A stretch of DNA of 64,000 bases, from assembly GCA_024276675.1 (NCBI GenBank), contig JAJRWT010000027.1, positions 124,001 to 188,000 on the forward strand, read 5' to 3'. Source of the stretch: Myxococcota bacterium. GTDB taxonomy: Bacteria; Myxococcota_A; UBA796; JAFGLY01. A program made the position numbers and the translations under genes. The notes under the pieces are model-generated. The model saw only the letters and a list, made by a program, of their open reading frames with translations, was not told the origin of the DNA and made no database searches. Each line of letters opens with the position of its first letter. Position 1 is the stretch's first letter. Positions 55,982 to 64,000 of the stretch are shown piece after piece.

Positions 55982-57994
55982 ATGAGCAGCAGCGCGATTG
56001 GAATCGACCTCGGAACAACGTTCTCCGCAGTGGCTCATGTCAATCAATACGGCGTACCCGAGATCATACCCAACGCCGAAGGAGACAGGATCACTCCATC
56101 CGTGATCCTCTTCGACGACAACGAGGTAATCGTAGGTAACTACGCCAAGCAATCGGCCGTGGCCTACCCTACACAGGTCGTGGACTTCATCAAGCGCCAT
56201 ATGGGCGAAGATGACTACACGTCCGAATACGCCAACGAGCAGTACACTCCGGAGCGCCTATCCAGCTTCATCCTGGGCAAGTTGAAGCATGATGCCGAAG
56301 TTCGTCTCGAAACAGAGATCAAGCAGGCAGTGATAACCGTACCAGCGTACTTCGGAGACAAGCAGCGTCGCGCCACGATGATGGCTGGCGAAATGGTCGG
56401 ATTACAGGTGCTGAAGTTGGTCAACGAACCTACCGCTGCCGCATTCGCATACGGCCTGGACCACCGTCACAAAGACAAGAAGGTCTTGGTGTTCGACCTC
56501 GGCGGAGGCACCTTCGACGTGACCATAGTCCACATCCTGGGCAGAGATCTGAACGTCCTGGCCTCGGTGGGGGACCACCTGCTGGGTGGAAAAGACTGGG
56601 ACGACGCCCTGATCGCGTTGTGTGCTGAGAAGTTCAAGGAAAAACACGGCATCGACCCTCTGGACGACATCGCTGCACACCACGACCTGCGGCAGAAATG
56701 CGTCAACGCCAAGATCAGTCTCTCCCGACGTCCCAAGGTGAATATCTTCTACGATCACGCGGGGAAAATCCTCCGCCAGGGGATCTCACGCGACCATTTC
56801 GAGAACCTTACTTCCCCCCTTCTTCATCGATGTGAGTTGTTGTCACGTGATGTCCTGGAAGATGCGAACCTGAAGCCGACCGACATAGACATCGTACTGT
56901 TGGCGGGTGGCTCTACTCGAATGCCAATGGTGAGGTCCATGTTGACCCGCGTTTTCGAACGTGAACCTTCCTCGGAGATCAACCCAGATGAATGCGTTGC
57001 CCTGGGCGCAGCATTGACCGCAGCCCTGGAATCGGCCCGCCTGGAGGGCAAGGCTCCTCCCGTCGACATCCGCACCCATGACGTCACCAGCCATTCGCTG
57101 GGTATGGTCGTGTTCAGGGAAAGCAAAATCCACAACAGCAGGATAATCAAGCGCAACAGCAGAATACCATGTGAACGGACCTGCAACGACTACGTCACTA
57201 CCAACCACAACCAGAGTACATTCGACCTTTGGCTGGTTCAGGGAGAAAACCCGGATCCCATGGATTGTACTGTCCTTGGCCACTTTGAATTCTACGGCAT
57301 TCCACCTCGGCCCAAGGGCCAATCTCGTCTTGGCGTGACCTACCGTTACAACGCGAACGGCATCGTCGAAGTGGAAGCCATGGATCTGTTCACCGGTCAA
57401 AACCTGCCTCACAGGATTTCCGTTGGGCTGCTGACCCTGGACGATCTCATCAACCACCGAATTCCAGTCCACATCGCCCTGCTCATGGATTGTTCCGGCT
57501 CTATGTACGGTAACAACCTGAAACAAGCAAAAAGGGCGGCCTGGAGCTTTGTCAAGAGAGCACATCAACCAGGTCGAAGATTCGCCGTTCTGCCCTTCCC
57601 CAACACCGCTGGCCCGCACACTCCTCTCACTGATGACCGAGACTCACTCTACAAGGCGATATGGGATCTGCTTCCGATCGGCTCGTCCAAGTTGAGCCAT
57701 TCCTTGAAGCACGCCGGCTCGCTCCTGAAGGCCAGTGCAGGTGTTCAGAGGGTGTTCATCATTTTCACTGACGGCCACCTGGACGATCCCCAGGCTTCAT
57801 CCACCGAGGCGCACCGTATCCGCATCGCAGGCGGAAGGATCAAAACGGTTGCCCTTGGCCACGAACCCAATCGAAAGTTACTGGAGAGGCTGGCATCACA
57901 GCCCAGTGACTGTCACATTCACGACGAAGCCATCGAACTGGGAATGGCACCCATCAACCTTCCAACAGAGCTTGCCAACAGGAGCGGAGCTTGA
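55982..57994 (+). CDS. Hsp70 chaperone fused to a von Willebrand factor A domain
   Basis: 670 residues. Residues 1-385 are an Hsp70 ATPase domain: AIGIDLGTTFSAVAHVNQYG, VITVPAYFGDKQRRAT, VLVFDLGGGTFDVTIV and VLLAGGSTRMPMV. Residues 390-490 are a short substrate-binding beta domain. From 494, IALLMDCSGSMYG starts a vWA domain; Asp503, Ser505 and Ser507 complete the DxSxS metal (MIDAS) motif, and IIFTDGHLDD follows. The helical lid of DnaK is absent, the vWA domain standing in its place. It leads an operon and overlaps the GrpE-like gene by 4 bp. A chaperone that docks to a partner through a metal-dependent domain is the most natural reading. Confidence 0.9.
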   Translation: MSSSAIGIDLGTTFSAVAHVNQYGVPEIIPNAEGDRITPSVILFDDNEVIVGNYAKQSAVAYPTQVVDFIKRHMGEDDYTSEYANEQYTPERLSSFILGKLKHDAEVRLETEIKQAVITVPAYFGDKQRRATMMAGEMVGLQVLKLVNEPTAAAFAYGLDHRHKDKKVLVFDLGGGTFDVTIVHILGRDLNVLASVGDHLLGGKDWDDALIALCAEKFKEKHGIDPLDDIAAHHDLRQKCVNAKISLSRRPKVNIFYDHAGKILRQGISRDHFENLTSPLLHRCELLSRDVLEDANLKPTDIDIVLLAGGSTRMPMVRSMLTRVFEREPSSEINPDECVALGAALTAALESARLEGKAPPVDIRTHDVTSHSLGMVVFRESKIHNSRIIKRNSRIPCERTCNDYVTTNHNQSTFDLWLVQGENPDPMDCTVLGHFEFYGIPPRPKGQSRLGVTYRYNANGIVEVEAMDLFTGQNLPHRISVGLLTLDDLINHRIPVHIALLMDCSGSMYGNNLKQAKRAAWSFVKRAHQPGRRFAVLPFPNTAGPHTPLTDDRDSLYKAIWDLLPIGSSKLSHSLKHAGSLLKASAGVQRVFIIFTDGHLDDPQASSTEAHRIRIAGGRIKTVALGHEPNRKLLERLASQPSDCHIHDEAIELGMAPINLPTELANRSGA

Positions 57995-58503
57995 CAAGCA
58001 CCGACGAGAGGCCATCGCTTCACGACACGTTGAAGCACATCAAAGAAATCCTGTCTCGACTGGAAGCGGACGCTGACGCCAGCAACCTGCAAAAAACGGC
58101 TTTCAACAATCTCTACGCCGAACTGAAGCAGTACAAGGAAGATTTCATCTTCCAAGCCGAAAAGCCCCTGCTCCTGGATCTCCTCCTTTTCCACGACTCA
58201 CTATGTTGGTTCCGCCATACCATCGCGGAACATGGAGAAGGCCCCATTCCAGCAGAACTCGTCACCGAAGCCGTGGAATACCTGACCGAAGAATTCCTGG
58301 AGATACTCGCCAGAAGAGACATAACTCCCATGGCACCCAGGACCGAATTCGACCGCACCGTCCACAAGGCAGTCAAGACGCTGGATCACGAGAATCCAGA
58401 CATGGACATGAAAGTTCACAGTGTCTTGAAAAAGGGCTTCATGCGGGCCGGAAAACTTCTGCGCCCAGAAGAGGTCGTCATCTACAAACCCCTGTCCGGT
58501 TGA
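57991..58503 (+). CDS. GrpE-like nucleotide exchange factor
   Basis: 170 residues from TTG 57991 (AGGAGCGGAGC just upstream). LLLDLLLFHDSLCWFRHTI corresponds to the helical region of GrpE, and FMRAGKLLRPEEVVIYKP to the C-terminal GrpE beta-wing signature (G-x-x-LRPAxVxV). The long N-terminal coiled coil is short. It should release ADP from the neighbouring Hsp70s. Coupled to the Hsp70-vWA gene. Confidence 0.8.
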   Translation: MTSTDERPSLHDTLKHIKEILSRLEADADASNLQKTAFNNLYAELKQYKEDFIFQAEKPLLLDLLLFHDSLCWFRHTIAEHGEGPIPAELVTEAVEYLTEEFLEILARRDITPMAPRTEFDRTVHKAVKTLDHENPDMDMKVHSVLKKGFMRAGKLLRPEEVVIYKPLSG

Positions 58504-58765
58504 CCGTACACACAGCCAACCATGCGCTGCCTGCCCTCGTGGCTGGCACGCGCACGTGAATCCACACAAACCGTCCATGATGCTCTGCTGCATGGGCTAC
58601 CCCTTCTGTCCAAGCACACGGAAGACGCCACCCAGGCGTCATGGGCCAGCGGACTCTCTGCGTGCTTGTTCTCCACGGTATGCCCCCTGAAGACCAGGGA
58701 CGCAGTTCCAGTCTTTTCAACGTTGACTTTTCCCCACCTGCTCCGAATTGGGATAGTTGAACGCC

Positions 58766-60382
58766 ATGGAAAAGCACGAAGTCGTTCTCGGTATCGATCT
58801 GGGCACTACGTTTTCCGCAATTGCGGTTGTAAACCAGCATGGTTCGCCCATAATCATCCCCAACTGTGAAGGGGGGCGCACCACTCCCTCCGTGATCCAC
58901 TTCTACGATTCCGACGGTTGTCTCGTCGGCGAAGAAGCCGTGAGGATGGTAGTTGTCGATCCGTCCAACGTGGCTCGTTTCGTCAAGCGCAGCATGGGCG
59001 AGAGTGACTTCTCCATGGAATTCTTCAGGCGCCCCTACACGCCCCAGGAGCTATCCGCACTCATTTTGCGCAAGCTCAAAAACGACGCCGAACAATTCCT
59101 GGGGCATCAGGTACGGGATGCTGTGATTTCCGTACCTGCCTACTTCAACAGTCCTCAACGAGGCGCCACTGCAGAGGCTGGGGCACTGGCTGGTCTCAAC
59201 GTTCTCTCAATCATCAACGAACCCACGGCTGCCGCCATCGCGTATGGCGTAGACCGCCAGGGTCCCCCAAAGACGATACTCGTTTTCGACCTCGGGGGAG
59301 GCACATTCGATGTAACGGTAATGGATATCCGACCTGGTTCCCTGAAAACACTGGCATCGGATGGCAACGCCGAGTTGGGAGGAAAGGACTGGGACGACCG
59401 ACTGCTCAACTACGTCTCTGAACATTTCATCGAACGTTTCGGCGACGATCCCCGCGACGATCCCAACCCATACCAGGAATTGTACGAACGTATACTCGAA
59501 GCCAAGTTGGCACTCTCCTCCAGGTCGAACGTGAGAATACCGGTCAATTATCGCGGTCATTGGATGTTCGTGGACGTGGATGAACCCCTTTTTCGGGACC
59601 TGTGCCAGGATCTGCTGGATCAGTGCAGGGATACCTGCAACATAGTCATGGAAAAGGCAGGGATAGGTTGGGAAAAACTGGACGAGATTCTGCTGGTTGG
59701 TGGGGCCACACGAATGCCGATGATCCGGAATATGATCAGTGACATGAGCGGACTGAGCCCCATCGCCGGTGTGAATCCGGATGAGTGCATAGCAATGGGC
59801 GCCGCCCTGGCAGGTATCTTCCGGCATAGGCAAAACATGCTCCCTTCACTCTTGGAGGAGGCACTACCCACTTCCATCACGGGTTCTGCCAGCGCGGATA
59901 GCGGCCTCCCCAAAGATTCATCTTCACCGGCAATGCCACTGGCAAGACTGGAAATCGTAGATATCACTACCCACCCGTTGGGAGTCCTGGTACTGGATGC
60001 AGACCTGCAGGAACACGTCGTAAACCTGATTCCAGAAGGAACACCGCTGCCCTGCGAAAAATCTGGGCGTTTCGCCTACGCATACGACAACATGACCACC
60101 GTCTGCGTACAGGTTGCGGAGGGTCACGGCTCGACCCGCGACGAAGTAGTTGTTGTGGGCGAAGTGATCCTCGACCATCTTCCCCCTCGTGTCCGTGGCA
60201 CTCCCGTGGAGGTCCTCTACCGTTACACCCGGAACCAACTCTTGGAAGTCTATGTTACCGACATACAGACCAGCAACACGCAGCGCGCCACCATCAACCT
60301 GAAAGGAAGCTTGCCCGTTCATCGATTCGAAAAGGCCAAGGCAATGGTCTCCCGAGCAAAGATGGACCCGCTCGCTCCATGA
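58766..60382 (+). CDS. second Hsp70-family protein with shortened substrate domain
   Basis: 538 residues from ATG 58766 (TTG 58757 is an alternative). The ATPase half is intact: VLGIDLGTTFSAIAVVNQHG, VISVPAYFNSPQRGAT, ILVFDLGGGTFDVTVM and ILLVGGATRMPM. A linker of about 40 Ser/Pro-rich residues leads to a substrate-binding beta domain (TTHPLGVLVLD to RATINLKG). The alpha lid and the EEVD-like tail are missing. It is a paralogue of the first Hsp70. 262 bp without a gene (58504-58765) precede it; I see nothing in that stretch. Confidence 0.9.
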   Translation: MEKHEVVLGIDLGTTFSAIAVVNQHGSPIIIPNCEGGRTTPSVIHFYDSDGCLVGEEAVRMVVVDPSNVARFVKRSMGESDFSMEFFRRPYTPQELSALILRKLKNDAEQFLGHQVRDAVISVPAYFNSPQRGATAEAGALAGLNVLSIINEPTAAAIAYGVDRQGPPKTILVFDLGGGTFDVTVMDIRPGSLKTLASDGNAELGGKDWDDRLLNYVSEHFIERFGDDPRDDPNPYQELYERILEAKLALSSRSNVRIPVNYRGHWMFVDVDEPLFRDLCQDLLDQCRDTCNIVMEKAGIGWEKLDEILLVGGATRMPMIRNMISDMSGLSPIAGVNPDECIAMGAALAGIFRHRQNMLPSLLEEALPTSITGSASADSGLPKDSSSPAMPLARLEIVDITTHPLGVLVLDADLQEHVVNLIPEGTPLPCEKSGRFAYAYDNMTTVCVQVAEGHGSTRDEVVVVGEVILDHLPPRVRGTPVEVLYRYTRNQLLEVYVTDIQTSNTQRATINLKGSLPVHRFEKAKAMVSRAKMDPLAP

Positions 60383-60443
60383 AGCTGCCCATCTCGTCTC
60401 TTGATACGCCAATCAACAGCGCTGGCTCCGGCGGACAACGGCA

Positions 60444-62123
60444 ATGCGTCCGGAATTAGCAATGGATTCCCGTGAACTCGAAAAGATAGACGTTTTCCTC
60501 AAGTTGGCGAAATGTTCTTCGCTACTGGATTTCTACGAGATCAATCCTGAAACGGAACGTTCTGTCATCGAAGCCAGACTGAAGGAAAGGCGAATCTGGG
60601 CACAGGCTCAACAGGCGAACCCCAAGTTTCGAGATGTCGCCATCTGGCTCATCAAGAACAACTCCCTGGTGCGACGAGTCCTCCTGGACGAAATATCGCT
60701 CTACATCAAGGTGACAGAAGAACGGCAGCGGACCCGGAACCTGGAAAAGCTTGGACTCTTCATCAGAGGGAGCCTGTTGGAGGGTAGAATGACCTCCTCC
60801 ATCAAGCAGGCCATCATCTCGCAAGGCAATGAACTCGGCCTTACCGCCGAAGAGGTGGAACGATACCTGTCACACGAGTTGGGCCTCAAGCTGGATCCCG
60901 ACGACGAGCCGACTGAAGTGGTATTCTCAGCCCCACTGTCAACGAGCAACCAGGTTTCTGCGGATTACTATTCCATACTGAAGATATCACCCTTTGCAAA
61001 ACAAGAAGAGATCTACGACGCGTACCGTGAAAGGTATCGCTGGGCCAGATCGCTGAGAGACACGGATCGTGCAAGAGAAGTATACAGGGATCTGGACGAA
61101 GCCTGGAAACACCTGGGAAACCCCGATTCTCGAGCACGATACGATGACCGATACAAGAGATCCACGCTCCCCACGACAGAACACCTGGGAATAGAGTACG
61201 CTGCTCCTCCAAGGAGGCATTCCCCAACCCTTGACAGGTACTCGCAGCCAGGGAATCCCCTTTCCCCCGGGGGGGCCACCACGGCACATGCCGCTGCTCC
61301 AACAACGGCACAGCCCTCGAGCGCGTCTCCCCCTTCTCCAGCTCCAGGATACGGAAATACAGTCACACCTGAAAACCTGCCGTCCAAGCCACAATTCGAG
61401 ATCAAATCGGCGGAGGTACCAGGAAGACGGCCACCATTCAAATGGAGCCATGTCGTCTTGCCAAGCCTTCTTGCCACCATTCTCGTGTGCATGATTCTCG
61501 GTTACCAGGCTTATGAAACCTGGCGCATGGAAGCACAGGCAGACCAGAAGAAAGAGCTCCTTCACACGAGCCTGCACCTGCACATCGACCCTCCGGCTCT
61601 TGCAGTCTTCATCAATGATCACGTAGTGGGGTCGGGAGCCACACTCATGATCGAGGATCCGGCCCCCCATGACACCGTCTTTCGACTACGAGTCGAACTG
61701 GACGGTTTCAAGACCTACGAAGAAGAAATAGTCATCCCCGGGGGTCAAACCGCCACGCGACGCATCTCCCTGGAATTGCAGGACAAGATGTCCTACCGGC
61801 CCAAACCTGACGAAACTCCCGCCGAACTGCCCCCAGCCTTGATAGATGAACTCTTTGCCAGCAGGATCCAGGCCTTGAGTTCATGCTTTGCATCTCTGGA
61901 TTCCCAGGGCCTCCCTGACGTGGTCAGAGTGGAACTCAAGGTCTGGGTCAACTCCCGAGGTCAGGTAGCGGGGCTCGACATGATCTCTTCCAACATACGC
62001 TCACGCTTGCCTGAAAACTGCCTGAAACGTCAAATACGAGCCCTGCACTTCCCTCTGTTGAGCGGTGATTACGCCTTTTTCCAATACTTGCTCCATATTC
62101 CCGTCAATGCTCAGGATGGGTAG
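60444..62123 (+). CDS. membrane protein with two HPD-less J-like domains and a TonB-type C-terminus
   Basis: 559 residues. Residues 175-240 resemble a J domain (DYYSILKISPFAKQEEIYDAYRERY ... YRDLDEAWKHLGNPDSRARYDD), yet the HPD tripeptide is missing. Residues 25-85 look like a second degenerate copy (LLDFYEINPETERSVIEARL). A Ser/Pro/Ala linker is followed by one membrane helix (about 333-356), a PEGA-like beta domain (LHLHIDPPALAVFIND) and a C-terminal domain of the AgmX/PglI-TonB kind (SSCFASLDSQGLPDVVRVELKVWV). Probably inserted in the inner membrane with the J-like part inside. It may recruit the Hsp70s to the membrane. ATG 60462 is also possible. Confidence 0.8.
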   Translation: MRPELAMDSRELEKIDVFLKLAKCSSLLDFYEINPETERSVIEARLKERRIWAQAQQANPKFRDVAIWLIKNNSLVRRVLLDEISLYIKVTEERQRTRNLEKLGLFIRGSLLEGRMTSSIKQAIISQGNELGLTAEEVERYLSHELGLKLDPDDEPTEVVFSAPLSTSNQVSADYYSILKISPFAKQEEIYDAYRERYRWARSLRDTDRAREVYRDLDEAWKHLGNPDSRARYDDRYKRSTLPTTEHLGIEYAAPPRRHSPTLDRYSQPGNPLSPGGATTAHAAAPTTAQPSSASPPSPAPGYGNTVTPENLPSKPQFEIKSAEVPGRRPPFKWSHVVLPSLLATILVCMILGYQAYETWRMEAQADQKKELLHTSLHLHIDPPALAVFINDHVVGSGATLMIEDPAPHDTVFRLRVELDGFKTYEEEIVIPGGQTATRRISLELQDKMSYRPKPDETPAELPPALIDELFASRIQALSSCFASLDSQGLPDVVRVELKVWVNSRGQVAGLDMISSNIRSRLPENCLKRQIRALHFPLLSGDYAFFQYLLHIPVNAQDG

Positions 62124-62978
62124 ATGTCCAAAGACAACAACCCCAAAGATCATTCCAGTCCTCCGGATATGCACATCCTGGATGAACTCTTGGACCATGC
62201 CGAGTTGGCACTGGAAAACGGCGATCTCCAGACTGCCCTGGAAGGCTGTCAAAGAGCTCTTGATTCATTTCCCCGCAATCCAGATGCCCTCTTTCTCATG
62301 GCAGAATGTTACCGAGAGATCGACCACGTGGACCAAGCTCTGGATGCATACCGCCGTTGCGTTCTCATCGACTCCCACTACTCTGCGGCATGGTCGGGCC
62401 TGGGGCTCATGCACCTCGTACTGCGGCAGACGGAAGAAGCAAACCGTAGCTTCAACAGAGCCATCCGCGAAGATCCATCAAACCCCGAACCTTGGTGGGG
62501 AAGAGCGATGCTCCGAGAACGCCGTCACGATTTCGACGGAGCTGATCGCGATCTCGCCAGAGCCGCCAGACTGGATCCCGAAGGTTACCCGTACCCGGCT
62601 GCTCTTGCCGACAACGAAGTCGAGCAGATCGTACAGTCCGCCATTGCCGACCTTCATCCAGCTCTCCAGGAATACCTGGGCAATGTCGCGATACTCTTGG
62701 ACGAAGTCCCGTCCGACGATATCCTCGAACAATACGATCCGCCGGTTCTTCCAGGGGAGCTGCTGGGCTATTTCAATGGAGCTTCACTTATCGAACGCTC
62801 ATTTGACAACCCCTGGAGCAATCTACCAAGCGCGATCATGCTCTTCAGGCGAAACCTCCAACGGTATGCCACCAACAAAGAACAGCTCGTAGACGAGCTA
62901 CGAACCACATTTCTGCACGAGGTTGGTCACTTCCTGGGACTACAGGAAGAAGATCTGGCGGAACGTGGACTCGATTGA
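62124..62978 (+). CDS. TPR protein with C-terminal zincin metallopeptidase-like domain
   Basis: 284 residues. Three tetratricopeptide units cover about 18-130 (ELALENGDLQTALEGCQRAL, CYREIDHVDQALDAYRRCV, GLMHLVLRQTEEANRSFNRAI). The C-terminal part ends in LRTTFLHEVGHFLGLQEEDL: HExxH plus the Glu of the PF06262 zincin family, which has a predicted protease-like fold with no proven substrate. It starts at the base after the upstream stop, so it belongs to the Hsp70 operon. TPR units often bind Hsp70 tails. Confidence 0.85.
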   Translation: MSKDNNPKDHSSPPDMHILDELLDHAELALENGDLQTALEGCQRALDSFPRNPDALFLMAECYREIDHVDQALDAYRRCVLIDSHYSAAWSGLGLMHLVLRQTEEANRSFNRAIREDPSNPEPWWGRAMLRERRHDFDGADRDLARAARLDPEGYPYPAALADNEVEQIVQSAIADLHPALQEYLGNVAILLDEVPSDDILEQYDPPVLPGELLGYFNGASLIERSFDNPWSNLPSAIMLFRRNLQRYATNKEQLVDELRTTFLHEVGHFLGLQEEDLAERGLD

Positions 62979-63021
62979 GATGGCCTCGGGCCTCAAGGCT
63001 GTCACACGAAACGAACGGAGG

Positions 63022-63094
63022 TGGAGGAGAAGGGAATCGAACCCTCGACCTCAGCATTGCGAACGCTGCGCTCTCCCGACTGAGCTACTCCCCC
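63022..63094 (-). tRNA. tRNA-Ala (anticodon CGC)
   Basis: Acceptor GGGGGAG pairs with CTCCTCC and has the G3-U70 pair that identifies alanine tRNA. D-stem GCTC/GAGC, anticodon loop TTCGCAA with anticodon CGC, T-arm GAGGGTTCGATTCCCTT. CCA is not encoded. 73 bases. Confidence 0.95.
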
Positions 63095-63176
63095 AATTCC
63101 AGCAAGGCCCGGATAACAACGCGCCATGGGCCAGTCAAGCAATAGGCTGCCAGCAAGAATTCAACGTCCGCAAGTA

Positions 63177-64000
63177 CTACAGGTGGACCTTGTACCATAT
63201 CCACCCGTAGGCATCTTCTCTATCAAGCTCTTCAAGCCAGATGCTCCCTGCCTGCTGGTACCCCCCCTGCTGCAGCCAGGGGGCGATGATTGGTGCCGTG
63301 GTCCATTCCTCCCGAAACCAGAGCACGTATCCCACCCGTTTCCGCTCCAACCATTCCCCGAAGGCGGTCCGATCCCCAGGCGCCACAGGCAGGTCCATCC
63401 ACGTGAACAAGGTATAGTCATTGTGCCTGCGGTTGAGCCAGCACCCCGGGATATTGTCCAGAAGCAGCGGGACTTCAGGAGAAATATTGCGCTCGATCCT
63501 TCGGGCGAGGCTGAGCTGTGGAAGGTAGAGTTCTCTTGAAAGCTCAATCTGCCGCTTGGTTTCAGTGAGTTGATCCATCCATGTCCACGCCACTAGCACC
63601 ACGACGATGGCCGTCGCTGCCGATCCCCCCACCAGCCTCCTTGCTCGCCTCCACAGGCTATCCATGGCCAACGCCGCCGCCATGGCCCACAGAGGCACGA
63701 TGGGAAGCATCCACTTCCAGTAGAGGTTGTGGCCGACGTAGTGCTGTGCAAGAAAACCGATGAGCAGCCAGAAGCCGGTGACCGTGAACCAGGCAGCTCC
63801 TGTCACCCAGCATGAAACGGCCCTGGAGCCGACGAGCATGGGCACGCCAGCGAGAGCGGCCAGAACCATGACAGTCCCCATGTGCCCCGGTAGAACCTGG
63901 GTGAGCAATCCCCACACGATTTCCAATCCGTTCCTGGACCATTCAACAGTGGTCTGGATCTCCTGCCCACCCCCCGTTTCCAGGTTTATCTGGACCGAGT
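63177..64000 (-). CDS. polytopic membrane glycosyltransferase-like protein, C-terminal part (start outside window)
   Basis: The frame remains open to the window edge. The visible part has several membrane helices (GTVMVLAALAGVPMLVG, FWLLIGFLAQHY, WKWMLPIVPLWAMAAALAMD, AATAIVVVLVAWTWM), followed by a soluble domain of about 110 residues. The layout matches the second half of the PMT/ArnT-like GT-C enzymes, which use polyprenyl-phosphate sugars. The catalytic N-terminal loop lies outside the window, so the class is an inference. Confidence 0.65.
   Translation of the reverse strand, partial: SVQINLETGGGQEIQTTVEWSRNGLEIVWGLLTQVLPGHMGTVMVLAALAGVPMLVGSRAVSCWVTGAAWFTVTGFWLLIGFLAQHYVGHNLYWKWMLPIVPLWAMAAALAMDSLWRRARRLVGGSAATAIVVVLVAWTWMDQLTETKRQIELSRELYLPQLSLARRIERNISPEVPLLLDNIPGCWLNRRHNDYTLFTWMDLPVAPGDRTAFGEWLERKRVGYVLWFREEWTTAPIIAPWLQQGGYQQAGSIWLEELDREDAYGWIWYKVHL

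Overview
The window is a gene-dense, fairly GC-rich bacterial chromosome segment with no insertion sequence, phage gene or CRISPR array. Several lineage hints point to a deltaproteobacterial or Myxococcota-like organism: secreted proteins with MopE-type CDGLDNDCDG motifs, long Asp/Thr-rich linkers after lipoprotein cysteines, a queA-tgt-yajC-secD-secF operon, and an infC-rpmI-rplT cluster close to ihfA-merR. The assignment is an inference; there is no rRNA in the window.

Layout. 1-5.1 kb: envelope genes on + (end of a DPM1-like glycosyltransferase, DUF1460, tandem-domain GT2, DUF4922, SpoIID). 5.2-18.5 kb: an almost complete heme pathway (hemE, hemN, hemH, hemY, hemA, then hemC, hemD, hemL, hemB) with a histidine kinase and a receiver-only regulator between hemL and hemB, and a secreted protein on the other strand in the middle. 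hemY is split by an in-frame TAG. 18.5-27.9 kb: secreted or surface proteins (GT-C-like membrane protein, sulfatase-fold lipoprotein, duplicated-domain lipoprotein, FG-GAP/CARDB lipoprotein, phospholipase-D lipoprotein, MopE-like lipoprotein). 28.1-32 kb: bpt-type aminoacyl-transferase, a PLP aminotransferase and nadB. 32-41 kb on -: KptA-NUDIX fusion, flavin-barrel membrane fusion, ileS with an internal insertion, two surface proteins behind a cobalamin riboswitch, and trxB. 41-46.8 kb: a decayed dynamin-like GTPase, a small membrane protein, a GH63-like hydrolase, tRNA-Pro, merR, ihfA, a lipoprotein, rplT, rpmI, infC, tRNA-Val. 46.8-55.6 kb: secF, secD, yajC, tgt, queA, an S1-repeat protein, family-4 uracil-DNA glycosylase, maf. 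56-63 kb: a dedicated Hsp70 operon. The window ends in tRNA-Ala and a truncated membrane glycosyltransferase.

How the genes work together. HemA and HemL make 5-aminolevulinate from glutamyl-tRNA, HemB/C/D/E carry it to coproporphyrinogen III, HemN, HemY and HemH finish protoheme. SecD/F/YajC serve the export of the many secreted proteins seen here. The two most unusual units are (i) a cobalamin riboswitch driving a beta-propeller surface protein plus a second surface protein, reminiscent of B12-capturing BtuG in Bacteroidota, and (ii) the 56-63 kb operon, in which an Hsp70 fused to a von Willebrand A domain sits with a GrpE-like protein, a second Hsp70, a membrane protein with HPD-less J-like domains and a TPR-zincin.
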